Of a stretch of 64,000 nucleotides of DNA, positions 1 to 11,251 are shown in pieces. This DNA comes from Scleroderma bovista (Eukaryota > Basidiomycota > Agaricomycetes > Boletales > Sclerodermataceae). The DNA lies in contig JAYMGJ010000292.1 in the NCBI GenBank assembly GCA_037178675.1, positions 33,045 to 97,044 of the forward strand, written 5' to 3'. Under the pieces are notes generated by a model. It was not told where the DNA came from, ran no database searches, and saw nothing but the letters and a program-made list of their open reading frames with translations. The translations under genes were made by a program, and so were the position numbers. How positions within the stretch are numbered: the first letter of the stretch is position 1; each line of letters opens with the position of its first letter.

Positions 1-820
1 TGACGAGCCAAATGCCTGCAGGAACCACACGAATAGGTCAAGCACATGCACAGATGCACAGAGCAGCGGAAACGAGAGGAAAAGGGCTGTAAACAAAGCC
101 AGAATCGTCAGAACGCGCCCAAATGACCCCAAACCACCAAACTCACCTTCTGGTGACGCGAAACATGCCGTCGATGAGACGGAAGGCCTTGGGAGGCACG
201 CGGATGTGTCGAATGGACAGACGGACACCCAAAGCATGCATACAAACGCGAAAACGGCTGCAAATGAAGCGGTAAACGTCAGAACACCACAATTCGAGCC
301 ACAACCGCCCAACCTACCTGCTGGGAGCACAGCATCACGCTCAGACGCGACGAACAGCTTCAGGAACCACATGGACACATCGAGCGCACAGACAGACACC
401 CTGAGCATTCAAACGGGTGCATTAACACCTGCAAACGGAATGGAACACGTCAGAACGTGCCAAAATGGATTGAAGTCTCGAAACTCACCAAATACGCGCA
501 AGATCGCGACACCCGAGCTCACTGGTCACTGCAAACGGGTTAGCACAGGTGGTATCATCGTGTACATACCGCTGAGCACACCAATCGACGATTCAAGTCA
601 AATATTCGTCTTTGGACAAGTTGAGGGTGAGGTGGAGCGAGTTGCAGGGAGCGTTGGGGGCGAGAAGGTCAATGATGGGGTTGGAAACTGTGACAAATGG
701 AGTGGTGACGCAGACGGCACAACAAGCGGCGGCAGCATCGACTCAAAACGAGTCAAAACAGTGCTGCTGGCTGCAGACAGTCAGTATACATGCTACAGGT
801 CGAGAGCCCAAGGGAATGGC
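1..820. repeat. Diverged repeat-like sequence, about 3 units
   Basis: No convincing gene. By eye, three loosely similar stretches (about 30-180, 205-330 and 365-510) share the order 'ACAGA...', 'AAACGGCTG..AAA', 'GTCAGAAC' and then a 'CTCACC'- or 'CTACCT'-like end, with spacing near 165-170 bp. The frame open on + at 206-1042 runs through the repeats and is rich in T/S/N/Q, so it is probably incidental. On the minus strand the CTCACC motifs would read as GGTGAG splice donors, so a decayed minus-strand repetitive gene is also possible. Confidence 0.35.
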
Positions 821-1231
821 TCACCTGTGCTGTCCAAGCCACCCATCCAACCTGCAGACCGACTGTATGGACCTGCTAGATGGCAACATCAATGCAGATC
901 GCTCAAGATCGAGCAAATAAATGACAAAAAGGTCAGCCAAATGCAACAAGCCGAAACAACTCACCAGATATGTGCCAGCACGGTGCAGCCACCTGACATC
1001 CCCTTGCAACACTCCAACAGGGTCATTGGACCCATCTGTTGATGCAGATCGCTCAAGATCGAGCGAATAAACGACAAAATCATCAGCCCAATGTGAAATG
1101 GTGAAACGACTCACCTCAGACACGATCCAATCGTGTAGCCACATGGAGACGATCCACAATGTTCCTACAGGGTCGTTGGACCCAGGTGTCAACACGGAAG
1201 ACTCCAAACGCGACCTACAAACGTTAGTCAA
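821..1231 (-). repeat. 150-bp tandem repeat (two units) with an open minus-strand frame
   Basis: The block beginning ATGCAGATCGCTCAAGATCG occurs at 892 and again at 1042, exactly 150 bp apart, and similarity continues across both units. Because 150 is divisible by 3, the minus-strand frame stays open and encodes a duplicated segment of about 50 residues. Each copy carries 'SNDPVG' near the start and 'LDLERSA' near the end. No domain is recognised. Both units hold the self-complementary core GATCGCTCAAGATCGAGC. Confidence 0.65.
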
Positions 1232-1649
1232 AAGCGCAAGGAGCAGAAACGCTTACCAAGGGCTCTACAAGCCCACACTCCCCCTCCTACTCGATGCGGG
1301 CGATCCCACACGATCCAGGTCCATCGGAAGTCTTCTATATGGCCTTCAGAGCTTGAAGAACGACCTGAAAAAATGTTAGCTGCGACGACAAGAAGTCTAA
1401 TCGCATCCAATACGCACCTGAGTGCAAACAGATCAACAACGCGCAATGCGTCCATCGCAGACACGTCACTTACCAAATCCGGTAGCGACACTGCAGACTC
1501 ACAAACCTTCACAACAAAAAAGCCTTGGACTCTCGAGCAACAGACTACATTTATTTGGAACCATTAAGTACACATTCATTTGACTCTTTACACCTTTGGT
1601 TTCATTTATTTTCTACTGTCCCTATTAACACTTACTGTTTAAGGGAGCG
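1232..1649. other. Unassigned sequence upstream of an LTR
   Basis: No recognisable gene. A short + frame (1373-1567) is S/T-rich and unmatched. The last bases before the LTR (TTTAAGGGAGCG, about 1638-1649) are purine-rich like a polypurine tract, so this may be the 3' end of a retroelement body. Nothing codes for a recognisable reverse transcriptase or RNase H terminus. Confidence 0.3.
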
Positions 1650-1896
1650 TGTTGTAAATTAACCAGCACATGTTACTAGGTACTGAGGTGCGTGACCACA
1701 TGATGCTTACATAAGCCCTCAGAGCGCACATACACAGTAGTATTTCCTATTAGTCACTCAGTAGCTTGAACATCTACTGAGGGTAAGTAGTCCTACATAC
1801 TCATTTCTACACATACTCACTTGTAGTAGTTACTACAGGTTACCAACTTCCTACCACAGCTTCTGTCCTCTAGGTCCACTGCAGCAACCCCCAACA
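1650..1896 (+). mobile_element. Probable LTR (~247 bp), TG...CA
   Basis: It starts TGTTGTAAAT immediately after a purine run and ends CCCCCAACA. Internal phrases (CTTACATAAGC, CTCAGTAGCTTGAAC, CTACTGAGGGTAAG) closely resemble the 280-bp LTR at 5117-5396, so it is a diverged relative of that family. The preceding PPT-like run suggests a 3' LTR rather than a solo LTR. No target duplication could be assigned because the right side joins a truncated LTR-A. Confidence 0.5.
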
Positions 1897-1910
1897 CACT
1901 TTTTCCAAGA

Positions 1911-3310
1911 TAAGCAAGGCATAAGCATAGATGAGTAAGCATAGGGAGCATGAATAAGCTGCTGAGTAAAGGAATGAGTAAGCTGCATGACAAGATTGAT
2001 TGGTAAGGGAGTGAGTCATCAGCTGAGTAATATACCAAAAATGCAAAAGGGATAGAGTAATACTGATGACAAGAGAGCATCAGTAAGCAAGGGATGAGTC
2101 ACTACACAGCAGAAGGGAGTCATTGATGCACAGCCCAAGAAGTTTGATGGGACAACAATGGGGAAGATCTGGGATTAATAGGGGGATTGATCCAAGACAG
2201 AACAGCCACAAAAAGGGTACCAGGGGTCCAGAGGTCTTTTGGGGGGTCAGCATACACTAAGATGTAATGCATGTGTTCTAGCGCCACTGTAGCGCAACCA
2301 TGGGCTCCCTTGATGAGCTCTCTTCTGGGAAAGAACAAGAGAGTGTTCTTCTTCCTAATAGCACTATAAAGTGGGGGTATAACTGTCATGGTGCTGGGGG
2401 ACATCTTCTGAAAGCAGGGAAGCAGATAGAGTATTGAATTCAATGCATCCAGGAAAGCAAGATGAATGACAAAGGAAGATGGACATGGCAAGTATCTGGG
2501 AGGAAGGGACCATAGGCTGAGGGTTCAGGGGATACAGAGACGACCAAAGAAGACTTCTCAAGCTTGACAATAGACCTAAGGCGACCAAAGTATGTCCTTG
2601 ATGCAGGACTAACGAGGAGAATGTGCTGACCAAGAACGAGGGGGACTGAGGGAGCAGGCTGGGAAGATATGTGCCAGGCAGTGCACAGGAACTCTGGGAG
2701 AGGCTTTCCTAAGAGCAGGACATAGTGGAGATCTGCAGCAATAGCAGAGAAATGATCCAGAGAAAATATGGACTCCATAGTGAGCAATGAGATGAGTGTC
2801 TGGATTGCAGGGGGAAAATCTCCATGGGAAATGAACAGATTTATGTCGGAACTTGACAGGCAGATAGACCATGCTCTAGGCTCTCTGATGGTATAGTCAC
2901 ATGCCTGATAGCTTCAGAAATGGTGGAGCTATTCAAAATATCGGAATGCTGGCACTGGGCACCTAAAAAATGACATTTGGGTGCTAAAATCATTTCTTCT
3001 CTTCTTTCCTTTGTTTCTCCTTCAATTCTTCAGCTTCTTCGCTCATTCTTGTATGGGAGTTGGACTGCAATTGTGTGCATTCCTTTCTCATACCATAATA
3101 CACGTTATTCCTTCAGTTCTTCTGCTTCTTGGCAATTCTTGTGCGAGTGATGACTGTCAGCGTTGGCATTCATCTCTTGCATCAGGATAGTCTTCTTGTG
3201 CAATAGATGGCTATGATGAGGGTCTGTCATGCTTATCCTTCACATAAGGATCATTCAATATAGACATTATCTTCCATGTTCACTGTACCAAACCTGTTTG
3301 GTGCATGACA
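1911..3310 (-). mobile_element. LTR-A copy 1, truncated at its U5 side
   Basis: Reverse-complement copy of the giant LTR-A family (also near 6.7-8.5, 22.3, 31.3, 35.8, 40.6 and 47.2 kb). Its outer end is at 3310, reading TGTCATGCACC on the minus strand and followed by the family's palindromic ACCAAAC..GTTTGGT dyad. The R/U5 end is missing: homology stops near 1911, next to the 1650-1896 LTR. It retains part of the U3 reading frame described under the other copies (minus strand, about 2440-2870), but broken. Confidence 0.8.
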
Positions 3311-3950
3311 GCAGATGGATATCTACCTGTGGGATATGCAGAGGTTTTCCAATGATGGTGCCTGTAGCATATTTCCAGCAGATGCTAGTGAATTGACTAT
3401 AAACAACTGTTCCCACATACTATAATGGCTATCCATCTTGATTGCCATCTATCCATGGATGGATATCTGCCTGCAGGGATATGTGGAGGTTTTCCAATGG
3501 AGGTTCTGGTAGCATATTGAAGGCAAAGGTTTGTGTATTAATTATAACAAACTGCTCCCACATAATATAATAATTATCCTTCTTGACTGCCATCTATCTG
3601 CAGATGGATATCTACCTGCAGGATATGTGGAGATTTTCCAATGAGGGTGCCTGTAGCATATTGAAAGCAGAGGTTAGTGAATTGACTATAAACAACTGTT
3701 CCCACATACTATAATGGCTATCCATCTTGACTGCCATCTATCCATGGATGGATATCTGCCTGCAGGGATATGTGGAGGTTTTCCAATGAGGGTTCCAGTA
3801 GCATATTGAAGGCAGAGGTTTGTGTATTAATTATAAAAAACTGCTCCCACATAATATAATAATTATCCTTCTTGACCCCCATCCAACTGCAGATGGATAT
3901 CTGCCTACAGTGCATATTTTGGATACCTGGACAACACCATTTCATCTTGA
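3311..3950. repeat. 144/145-bp tandem array with alternating dimers
   Basis: The motif GATGGATATCT recurs at about 3314, 3458, 3603, 3747 and 3892, a spacing of 144-145 bp. Units alternate: those at 3458 and 3747 begin CCATGGATGGATATCTGCC, while 3603 and 3892 begin CTGCAGATGGATATCT. The higher-order repeat is therefore about 289 bp. The array ends just before recognisable KDZ transposase coding sequence and probably replaces its N-terminal exons. Confidence 0.85.
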
Positions 3951-3984
3951 TGGGTCAAACAGAAATCATCTTGTCAAAACCACT

Positions 3985-6358
3985 GTGCTGTAAATCAAGC
4001 AAATGTAAATTGGTCTAATCTCCATGCCACTGGCATAGGGGCCACTGCCTGTGCAAGGCATGGTTGTTTTGTGCCCCATTCTGTAGTGGATTTTTATAAA
4101 GGGGAGCAGTGTGTCAAAACCCTTTATATATCAGAAGACAACTATACTGATGTACCAGAACTTAGGCAAAAAAATATTGATTACTCCATCTGTCAAGCAC
4201 TTTCATATAACTCTGCAGGAATCACTAAAGCTCTCATTATTTATGATGTGGCTTGCCAGTGGTATGTGAAGTTTGCTCGGAGGGTAGAAGCATGTCCAGC
4301 CCTTCAGATCCCTGATGACATGGACATTGTCCCAGCAGTTGGCAAATTCCATCTCAGTGCCCATAAGTTGGATTGTTTTGCATGGTTTAGTCTCGTGTTC
4401 ATGCAGGGAGCTGGTCATATTGATGGTGAAATTTTGGAGACCCTCTGGGCCCCATTTAACAAGGTCTCTCCTATGGCCCAATCCATGAGCCTGGCCCATA
4501 GACAGGAGGTATATGATGATCATATGAGAGACTCAAACTGGAAGAAACTGGTTGGGATAGGTTTATTTTTCTCTGTCTTTTAATTTGCACGAACTAATTC
4601 CTTGATTCCACAGTCAAATCTCTATGCAAGAAATATCAAGCAGCTTGTGATGGTGTAAATTTGACCGGAGGCCCCTTTGAAGAGCTTACAGCTTCCTTGG
4701 ATCCAAACAAAGTGGAAGAGTGGCAGAGAGCAGCTGATGATGCAGCATCCCAAAGGGGTGATGCCCTGGATATTTACAAACTCAAAATGGAAAAAGGTTA
4801 GCCACCAGTTCTTGTCTCGACCATGGGAAAACTTGACTTATCTATCCATCCTTTCAGCACCTACCTTGGCTGAAATGAGACTGCAGTTAACGGAGTTGAG
4901 CCTATCTGTCAATGGCAGGGATGGATCAGTGGCTTGGTTGGTAGAGGGGATCAATATAGAGGAAGTGCAGTAGGCATCTTTCATATACCAACCTTACATT
5001 TCTGGTGGCTGATATTTTGACAGGGATGCCTTGAGGTCCAAGATTTGCCTTCTGCCTACTACTCCATCTGCTACACAAAGGACTGCTGTTGCAGAGAAGC
5101 AACAAAGACTGCTTGTGTTGGAGATAAACAGAACTGTTGTGGTATATTTACCTACTTACATAAGCATGCATCGCACTACAGTAGAGTCCTAGTACCATAG
5201 TTCCCTCAGTAGCTTGCCAGACTACTGAGGGTGAGTACCTTCCTACTAACCACTTTCCTACTTACTGATACCTTGTAGTTACCTACAGGTATATACTAAT
5301 ATAACAGTAGCTTGCCAGACTACTGAGGTTACCTACAGCTCCTTCTCCCTTCTTCTACAGGCTAGACCTTCCCTGTGCAGACCACCACCTTTCTATAGCT
5401 TGCTAGAATCATGAAGTTCCACAATTCTTGTGAGCATTTTATTGATGTGGTGGAGGCAGAGGACATTTTTGCCCTGCAAGATGACCCTGAATTTTGTGCA
5501 GATGAAATTGGAGGCCTTGATGAGGACTTTTGGCAAAGTTCAGCAGTTGAGGATGAACAGCCAGAGGATGAGGATGGTGATATTTTCCCAGAGAGTCAGG
5601 GATTGTGGATGCCATCCTCTATTGGGATCCAGACCACTCCTGCAGCAGGCTGGGAGGATTTGATTAAAGAGGAGTTGCAACTTCGAATTGGGCAAGCTAA
5701 TGATTCGCTACAGAGGTTTAGGACACACCTGGGGGAAAAGTCGGTCCTGTATAGGATTTATGTCTGGAGTTCAACTTCAGTGCAAACTGACACAAGGGCA
5801 AGGAATGATATCCAAAAGATTGGATTGTCAATAGGGATGTCCACAGCTATCAAAGGGCTCAGAATGCCATGGTGAATCTGGGGGCTTCTGACAGCATTTT
5901 GGCAAAGTATCAGGTTTTGTCCTGTGAAGATTTGGTTCTTCTGTGGGACATGACTGAGGAGAACAGGGTTGGTCAAGGATCTGAGATGCTACCTTGGTTC
6001 TGGCAGGTTGGGGGGATGAATACAGATCCCAGGTCTGAATGGGATGACAAATGTGAGTTGTCTGCAATTGCAAAGGCATGACTGGAAGTCCAGTGACATC
6101 TGTAAAGTTTTAAGGGTCAGTTGGCTGAAGGCAAAGGCAAGGTATGATAGATGGAGTGAGAAACTCAGAATGGTACAACACGAGATGTTCTGGACCATTC
6201 TATGGTTCAGACATCAGGAAAAGGAGTGGGAGAGAAGGTTTACAGTGAACACACAGCCTGTGCATCAGGCATATGCTGCAAAGCAGCAGGCCCTTTGGGG
6301 AAATTTTGTGAAGAAGGCTGAGGAGGGTTTCAAAGGGAAAATGGCTGCATTTGGCTAG
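3985..6358 (+). pseudogene. KDZ-superfamily transposase, C-terminal two thirds, degraded
   Basis: The translation matches the fungal KDZ (Kyakuja-Dileera-Zisupton) transposase family from memory. Segments seen are ATGIGATACARHGCFVPHSV, then YDVACQW, VGKFHLSAHKLDCF, GEILETLWAPFNK and HRQEVYDDHMRDSNWKK. Introns with GT..AG ends fit the frame at 4561-4613, 4797-4857 and 4970-5023, and probably about 6053-6114. A 280-bp solo LTR (5117-5396) sits in the exon; removing it and one GCTTG copy restores the frame. The acidic segment and tail (QALWMPSS-like, LKAKARYDRW, QALWGNF) follow from 5411 to 6358. A one-base frameshift lies near 5838. The cysteine-cluster N-terminus usual in this family is absent, apparently lost to the tandem array. 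A cut-and-paste transposase is inferred; this copy is not functional. Confidence 0.85.
5117..5396 (+). mobile_element. Solo LTR, 280 bp, in the KDZ exon
   Basis: Starts TGTTGGAGATAAACAG and ends CACCTTTCTATA (TG...TA), flanked by the perfect 5-bp duplication GCTTG (5112-5116 and 5397-5401). A second copy in the opposite orientation lies at 41049-41329 with its own duplication. It contains two imperfect copies of the phrase TAGCTTGCCAGACTACTGAGG. No internal coding region remains, so this is a recombination-derived solo LTR. Confidence 0.9.
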
Positions 6359-6672
6359 TCTGCATTTCCCCTTGCTTCATAACAATGTGTGTTAGTTTGG
6401 CTAAGTTTGGCCAGTTGCATGAACCAAATGATGTGTTTACAAGTTGGCTTTGTGGCCCATACTGTTTCTGCATGATTGAGTTGCACTGGCCAGAACAGTC
6501 TCTGCCACTTGTGGTATTGAGGTTGCGGACCAGTCTCCCTTGCATGAAAAAATGCCATCCGGCCAGTGGAAGATTTACAGACAACGTCTAGTTGGGCCCA
6601 GGCAGCCACAGCTGGGCTACAAGAGAAGGTGTGTGTTGGCCTTCATCCCCACATGGCAGCCTGCATGCCTGT
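6359..6672 (+). other. 3' flank of the KDZ remnant
   Basis: 314 bp between the transposase stop and the next LTR. No gene is recognised; the short frames on both strands are unrelated to known families. It is probably the downstream part of the KDZ element. Its expected terminal inverted repeat could not be identified because the upstream end is missing. Confidence 0.4.
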
Positions 6673-8454
6673 TGTGAGTCAAAGTGTGGGTTTAGGTCGA
6701 AACAACAACCAAAACACAACACCAATAGACAAAGAAAGAGTAGTGATTTGCCTATGCGGAATCCAGATAGGAGGTGGGTTGAAATTGGGGGTGCTACACA
6801 GAGAGGAAAGTGCAGCAAGGGAACAGCGATGCCTCAGACGTCCAGAGGCAAGGAAGATTGACTAGTATGAAGCCTAGACTCCGCTTGAGCCTAGTCAGAA
6901 GAATAGATCTTGAATAACTTGGATAAACTTGACGATAATGAGCCTTTAGACCTTCACTGAAGCCTACAAGGACTCAAGGACTTGAAGAGATACAACAGAG
7001 GGAGACTGAGAGAGGAATAATTTCATACTATTGGGTCTCTTTTCACTGGGCTGAGCCCAGGGGGTTTAAATACACGAGGGGGGTGCAGCATAAAGTACAA
7101 AAAGAGAAGGGAGTAAGCAGAATTTGTCAAGGATTGGTAAGGGATTGGTAAGAGCTTTGTAAGGGGTTTGTAAGCGATCAGTAAGCATGGGATAAGCAGG
7201 AATGAGTAAGCATAGGGAGCATGAATAAGCTGCTGAGTAAAGGAATGAGTAAGCTGCATGACAAGATTGATTAGTAAGGGAGTGAGTCATCAGCTGAGTA
7301 ATATATCAAAAATGCGAAAGGGATAGAGTAATACTGATGACAAGAGAGCATCAGTAAGCAAGGGATGAGTCACTGCACAGCAGAAGGAGTCATTGATGCA
7401 CAGCCTAAGAAGTTTGATGGGGGGCTGTGTACCATCAGGAATTTGATGGGACAAGAATGGGGAAGATCTGAGATAAATAGGGGGATTGATCCGAGACAAA
7501 ACAGCCACAAGAAGGGTACCAGGGGTCCAGAGGTCTTTTGGGGGGTCAGCATACACTAAGGTATAGTGCATGTGTTCTAATGCCACTGAAGTGCAACCAT
7601 GGGCTCCCTTGATGAGCTCTCTTCTGGGAAAGAACAAGAGAGGGTTCTTCTTCCTAATAGCACTATAAAGTGGGGGCATAACTGTCATGGTGCTGGGGGA
7701 CGTCGTCTGAAAGTAGGGAAGTGGATAGAGTATTGAATTTGACACATCCAGGGAAGCAAGACGAATGACAGAGGAAGATGGACATGGCAAGTATCTGGGA
7801 GGAAGGGACCATAGGCTGAGGGCTCAGGGGAAACAGAGACGACCAGAGAAGACTTCTCAAGCTTGACAATAGACCTAAGATGACCAAAGTACGTCCTTGA
7901 CACAGGACTGACAAGGAGAACGCGCTGACCGAGAATGAGAGGGACTGAGGGAGCAGGCTGGGAAGATATGTGCCAGGCAGTGCACAGGAACTCTGGGAGA
8001 GGCTGTCCTAAGAGCAGGACATAGTGGAGATCTGCAGCAATAGCAGAGAAATGATCCAGAGAAAATATGGACTCCATAGTGAGCGATGAGACAAACATCT
8101 GGATTTCAGGGGGAATATCTCCATGGGAAATGAATGGATTCATGTCGGAACTTGACAGGCAGATAGACCACACTCTGGGCTCTCTGACAGTATAGTCACC
8201 TGCCTGATAGCTTCAGAAACGGTGGAGATATTCAAAATATCAGAATGCTGGCACTGGGCACCTAAAAATGACATTTGGGCACTAAAAATTGTTTCTTCTC
8301 TTTCTCCTTCATTTCTCCATCAATTCTTCAGCTTCTTTGATCGTTCTGGTATGGGAGTTGGACTGCAGAAGGGTGCATTCCTTTCTCATACCATAATTGA
8401 TGTTATTCCTCCAGTTTCTTCTGCTTCTTGGTGGTTCTTGTGTGAGGGATGACT
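6673..8454 (-). mobile_element. LTR-A copy 2, U3-R-U5 part, split by a DNA transposon
   Basis: Reverse-complement LTR-A: the U5 end reads TGTGAGTCAAAGTGTGGG on + at 6673, the complement of the family end ...ACTTTGACTCACA. The 5' remainder (16344-16499) lies on the far side of the 7.9-kb DNA transposon; joined, the LTR is about 1.94 kb. A TATA-like TATTTAAA lies in the promoter-proximal part near 7066-7073. The U3 frame is open for 162 codons (7685-8173, minus). Left and right outer flanks do not share a target duplication: the left is KDZ sequence and the right is Gypsy-1 gag. Confidence 0.85.
7685..8173 (-). CDS. LTR-A U3 open reading frame (copy 2), 162 aa
   Basis: Not a recognised family. 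The product begins MWSICLSSSD, contains FSAIAADLHYVLLLGQPLPE, then LLVSP and SPEPSAYGPFLPD, and ends in a basic RR stretch. The same frame is recognisable in the copies at 22.8, 31.8, 41.4 and 47.8 kb, mostly with exchanges such as D/E, I/V, F/L and H/N. There is no signal peptide or catalytic motif that can be named. It lies in U3, upstream of the LTR promoter, so it would be transcribed from an internal promoter or as the 3' end of the genomic RNA. It could be a chance frame kept open because the copies are young; a codon-substitution test is needed. Confidence 0.4.
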   Translation of the reverse strand: MWSICLSSSDMNPFISHGDIPPEIQMFVSSLTMESIFSLDHFSAIAADLHYVLLLGQPLPEFLCTAWHISSQPAPSVPLILGQRVLLVSPVSRTYFGHLRSIVKLEKSSLVVSVSPEPSAYGPFLPDTCHVHLPLSFVLLPWMCQIQYSIHFPTFRRRPPAP

Positions 8455-8496
8455 CCCGGTGAAAACTGGATCCCACCCTGTGCGACCTGGTATGAC
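8455..8496 (+). repeat. Left terminal inverted repeat of the 7.9-kb transposon
   Basis: Begins CCCGGTGAAAACTGG. It pairs with 16296-16336 on the opposite strand. The three observed differences are all transitions. Confidence 0.85.
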
Positions 8497-8965
8497 CAGA
8501 TGTGAGAGTAATACCGAAATCACGAAAGATCATAATTTACAGATAGAATGGCAAGAATCTCACATTGTTTTTCGGACGGGGCTGCACTTCCTGCGACCAT
8601 GTCGCACTTTCTTTTCCATAGTCATAACAAGTTGTATTCCATCATAATTTAGCTACTCTACAATTCCTCTATACGATCTGACCATTTATGACTGCTCATG
8701 AGTTTTCCGACATATGACCATTTCTGATTTTCGTACACCAGCAGATTACTAAGCACGCACAACTATTATACAGGTAGGACAGCGAATACAGCAGTGGCCG
8801 CATACGATGCAGGACTCATACACGGGGGCGGGGGAGCTTGTATACGAGAGGGTAATGGTGCGGGAAGGCTCGTAAAGTTCCAAGATGCCTGGATGGCCTA
8901 GTATACCGTGCCTTCAGAAATCGAATCTTTGACCCACGCATCGCTCGCAACCTGAAGGGGATAGA

Positions 8966-11125
8966 TTAAGCGCACCGGACAGCCAAATGGCAGCCCGGCG
9001 ATAGGATCAAATGCACCAATTTGCTCGCTTCTTCATCATATGCCTGACCAGAACGTGAATGGGATACGAACCACCCAAAATTGAAAAGAAAATCACTTAC
9101 CTTGCGTTGCTCAGGACAAAGTTCCTTGTAGTACAATTGGAATTCTTCTGTGGTTCCGTTTGGATTTAATTTGCGTTTCCATCGCAGCGCACACAGGTTC
9201 CTAAGCAAAAGAGGTTAGCAACTAAATGTCAGACATGGCAATACGTACCATCCATTCTTTGTGGGGCTTACACGCATCTTCTTGGATCCAGATGGTTTTG
9301 TGGACTTGCCTGCTGGTACTGGAACAGGCACCAGACTGTTCACGGGCACTGGTACTGGTGGCAGTGCTGGTAGACTAGTTGGCGGAGAGGCCATGAAGGG
9401 CACTATGGAGGATCCTGCAACTTCAACAGGTGCAGGTGTCGGAGGAATTGTCGTTGGTTTTTCAGAGGGAGCGAATGGAGGATTGGGTGTGCCATCTTTG
9501 GCGGCAATGGGGTTGGTGGGCACAGCTGCAGAGGGGGGAGGCACATGTTGGTCTTCGGCTCCATGACGCTTTGTGGAAGTTTGGGTTCTTGTGCGATGGG
9601 GACTCCCTAGCCTGCAGTGGTCGTGTGTGTGGCCGACTCTCGTGCCACAAATCCTGCGCGCCTTAATGACAATCTGGGTTGCCACGCCTTAGTATATTGT
9701 ACTCTGCTCGAGGACAACTTACAGAGGATCAGCAATAATTTTCTTGGTGGGCATTTCAGAGGTGCCACAGGGTGCAACGTTCTCCTTGTTCGTGTTAATG
9801 TCTTCCATTTGCGTGACACGGGCCTCGGGTATATTGGTTGGTGTTTCTATGGCGTTCTTGGCTGCTGGTGCCTCGATACATCTAGTCGTCATCTGGGTAG
9901 TTGTGCATGTAGTCAGGTAAAGTCCATCGTCGCTGATTGTATCTCCTTGTGCATGTGGTTAGTAATGCTGCTCGTCAATAAAACGAAACATACCATTTCC
10001 AAGCTGTGTGTTGGTATCAACTGTCTTATGCGCTGTTCACCATCAGTATATTGCTCGTCTGTGTAGAGTAATTTACCTGATGAAACCTCGACTGTATCGA
10101 GACTCTTCTTCATGTGCTTTCCCTTCTGCACAGATTGGCCTTCAGTTTCGTCCTCATCCTCACTACTTTCATCCTCTGTCTTGATGCGTTTCCCTCGGGG
10201 CTTCACAGAACCATCGGCATTGAAACGCCTTGTATACCATGTTGAATACGTAGTGCTCGCCAGGTGGTCAAGTTTCCAGCCATCATTTGTGAATGTGAAG
10301 AGTGGGAAACTCTTCTCCATGATGTGGTGAAAGAGTTCTCGCCCAGACGTTCCCAACTTTCCCCCAAGTTTTTGGCGCGAGATTCCATTGGAGAAGCTCC
10401 TCCCAAGCGCCACGTGCACGCTTGCGAATTTCTTTCAGTACAGTTCTAATTGGAGGCTTACCCTCGTCATCCTCTAAATACCCATATCTCCCACGTGGAT
10501 TCTGTCCTGCCTCAGGAGACATCAACCAGGCATGCCAGTCTTCTTGAGTCCAAAAGCGGATCGCAGGATGCATTTCAGGTGTTGGACGAGAGGATTGGCT
10601 GGTCAAGGATGGTTTCAATGTGGCCATGTTAAACTGTAGAGGGTCTGCAGTGTCTGCTTGAGGGAACTGCACGGCATTTGCGAGCATTTCAAACGCAAAT
10701 CTATGTGATGTTCCGTATCAACCTCATTAGAACCAGAAGTACCTAATCACTTACTTCATGGTATCACGTTCTGTAGTGAGTCTGACGATTTGTATTTCCA
10801 TTGCCCGCTCCCTGTCCTGCCAGGTACCCTATATGCATGCAAAAAACATTGAATTTGTTAGAAATATATAAGAAAGACTTACTTGAAACATAGTAGGACA
10901 AGGTGGACAACCATTTGCAGAGTAGGATGGTGCTGCCATCTCCTGGAACAGATCGCCCTCTGGACAGGGGCGGAGATGCGTATTCGACATGTGAGATCTT
11001 GTAGCAAAAGGGGACTCTGTCAACAACAGACTGTCCTGAGGATCAAGAGAAGTGTTTCTGGATGGAACATTGACTGGTGTTTCGAAGTTGAACGAGCCTG
11101 CTGACTTGGTCAATGGGGTGTACAT
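8966..11125 (-). pseudogene. Accessory protein of the Tnp2-type transposon (multi-exon)
   Basis: At least six exons. Clear introns are 10829-10882 and 10700-10754 (GTAAGT donors), and others fit near 9200-9249 and 9040-9100. Recognisable segments in order are HLRPCPEGDLFQEM-like N-terminus, AIRFWTQEDWHAW, GYLEDDEGKP, IRKRARGAWEELL, then HHIMEKSFPLFTF and WKLDHLASTTYSTW. An acidic KTEDESSEDEDE stretch, a proline-rich linker and NLCALRWKRKLNPNGTTEEF follow. This order matches from memory a conserved Agaricomycete hypothetical protein accompanying this transposase; its function is unknown. An extra base in the C-run 10361-10365 shifts the frame between TWGK and LGTSGRE. Start chosen at the ATG at 11125, divergent from the + gene at 11252. 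Confidence 0.65.
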
Positions 11126-11251
11126 GGTGGTAGTAGGGGAGCAACTGGATTATTACATAACAAATCATACCAAATTGGGTCGTCGTTCTTGAAATTTCTC
11201 TAAGTCCAGACTTCGTCGAATCGTCCTACTGACTTCCCTGAGTCTACTACT

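Noticed and set aside
206..1042. 278-codon + frame at the left edge
   Set aside because: Runs through degenerate tandem repeats, low complexity, no recognisable domain.
3311..3950. CRISPR-like array
   Set aside because: Units are contiguous 144/145-bp tandem repeats with no conserved short repeat/variable spacer pattern, and the window is eukaryotic.
7066..7290. Short minus-strand frames with MTHSLTNQSCHAAYSF, conserved at 23525 and 42236
   Set aside because: They coincide with the CTTACY motif cluster before the LTR-A promoter; conservation is explained by LTR identity and the frame carries no domain.
9261..9666. Gly/Val-rich + frames at 9.3-9.7 kb
   Set aside because: Antisense of the Pro-rich linker of the minus-strand accessory gene.
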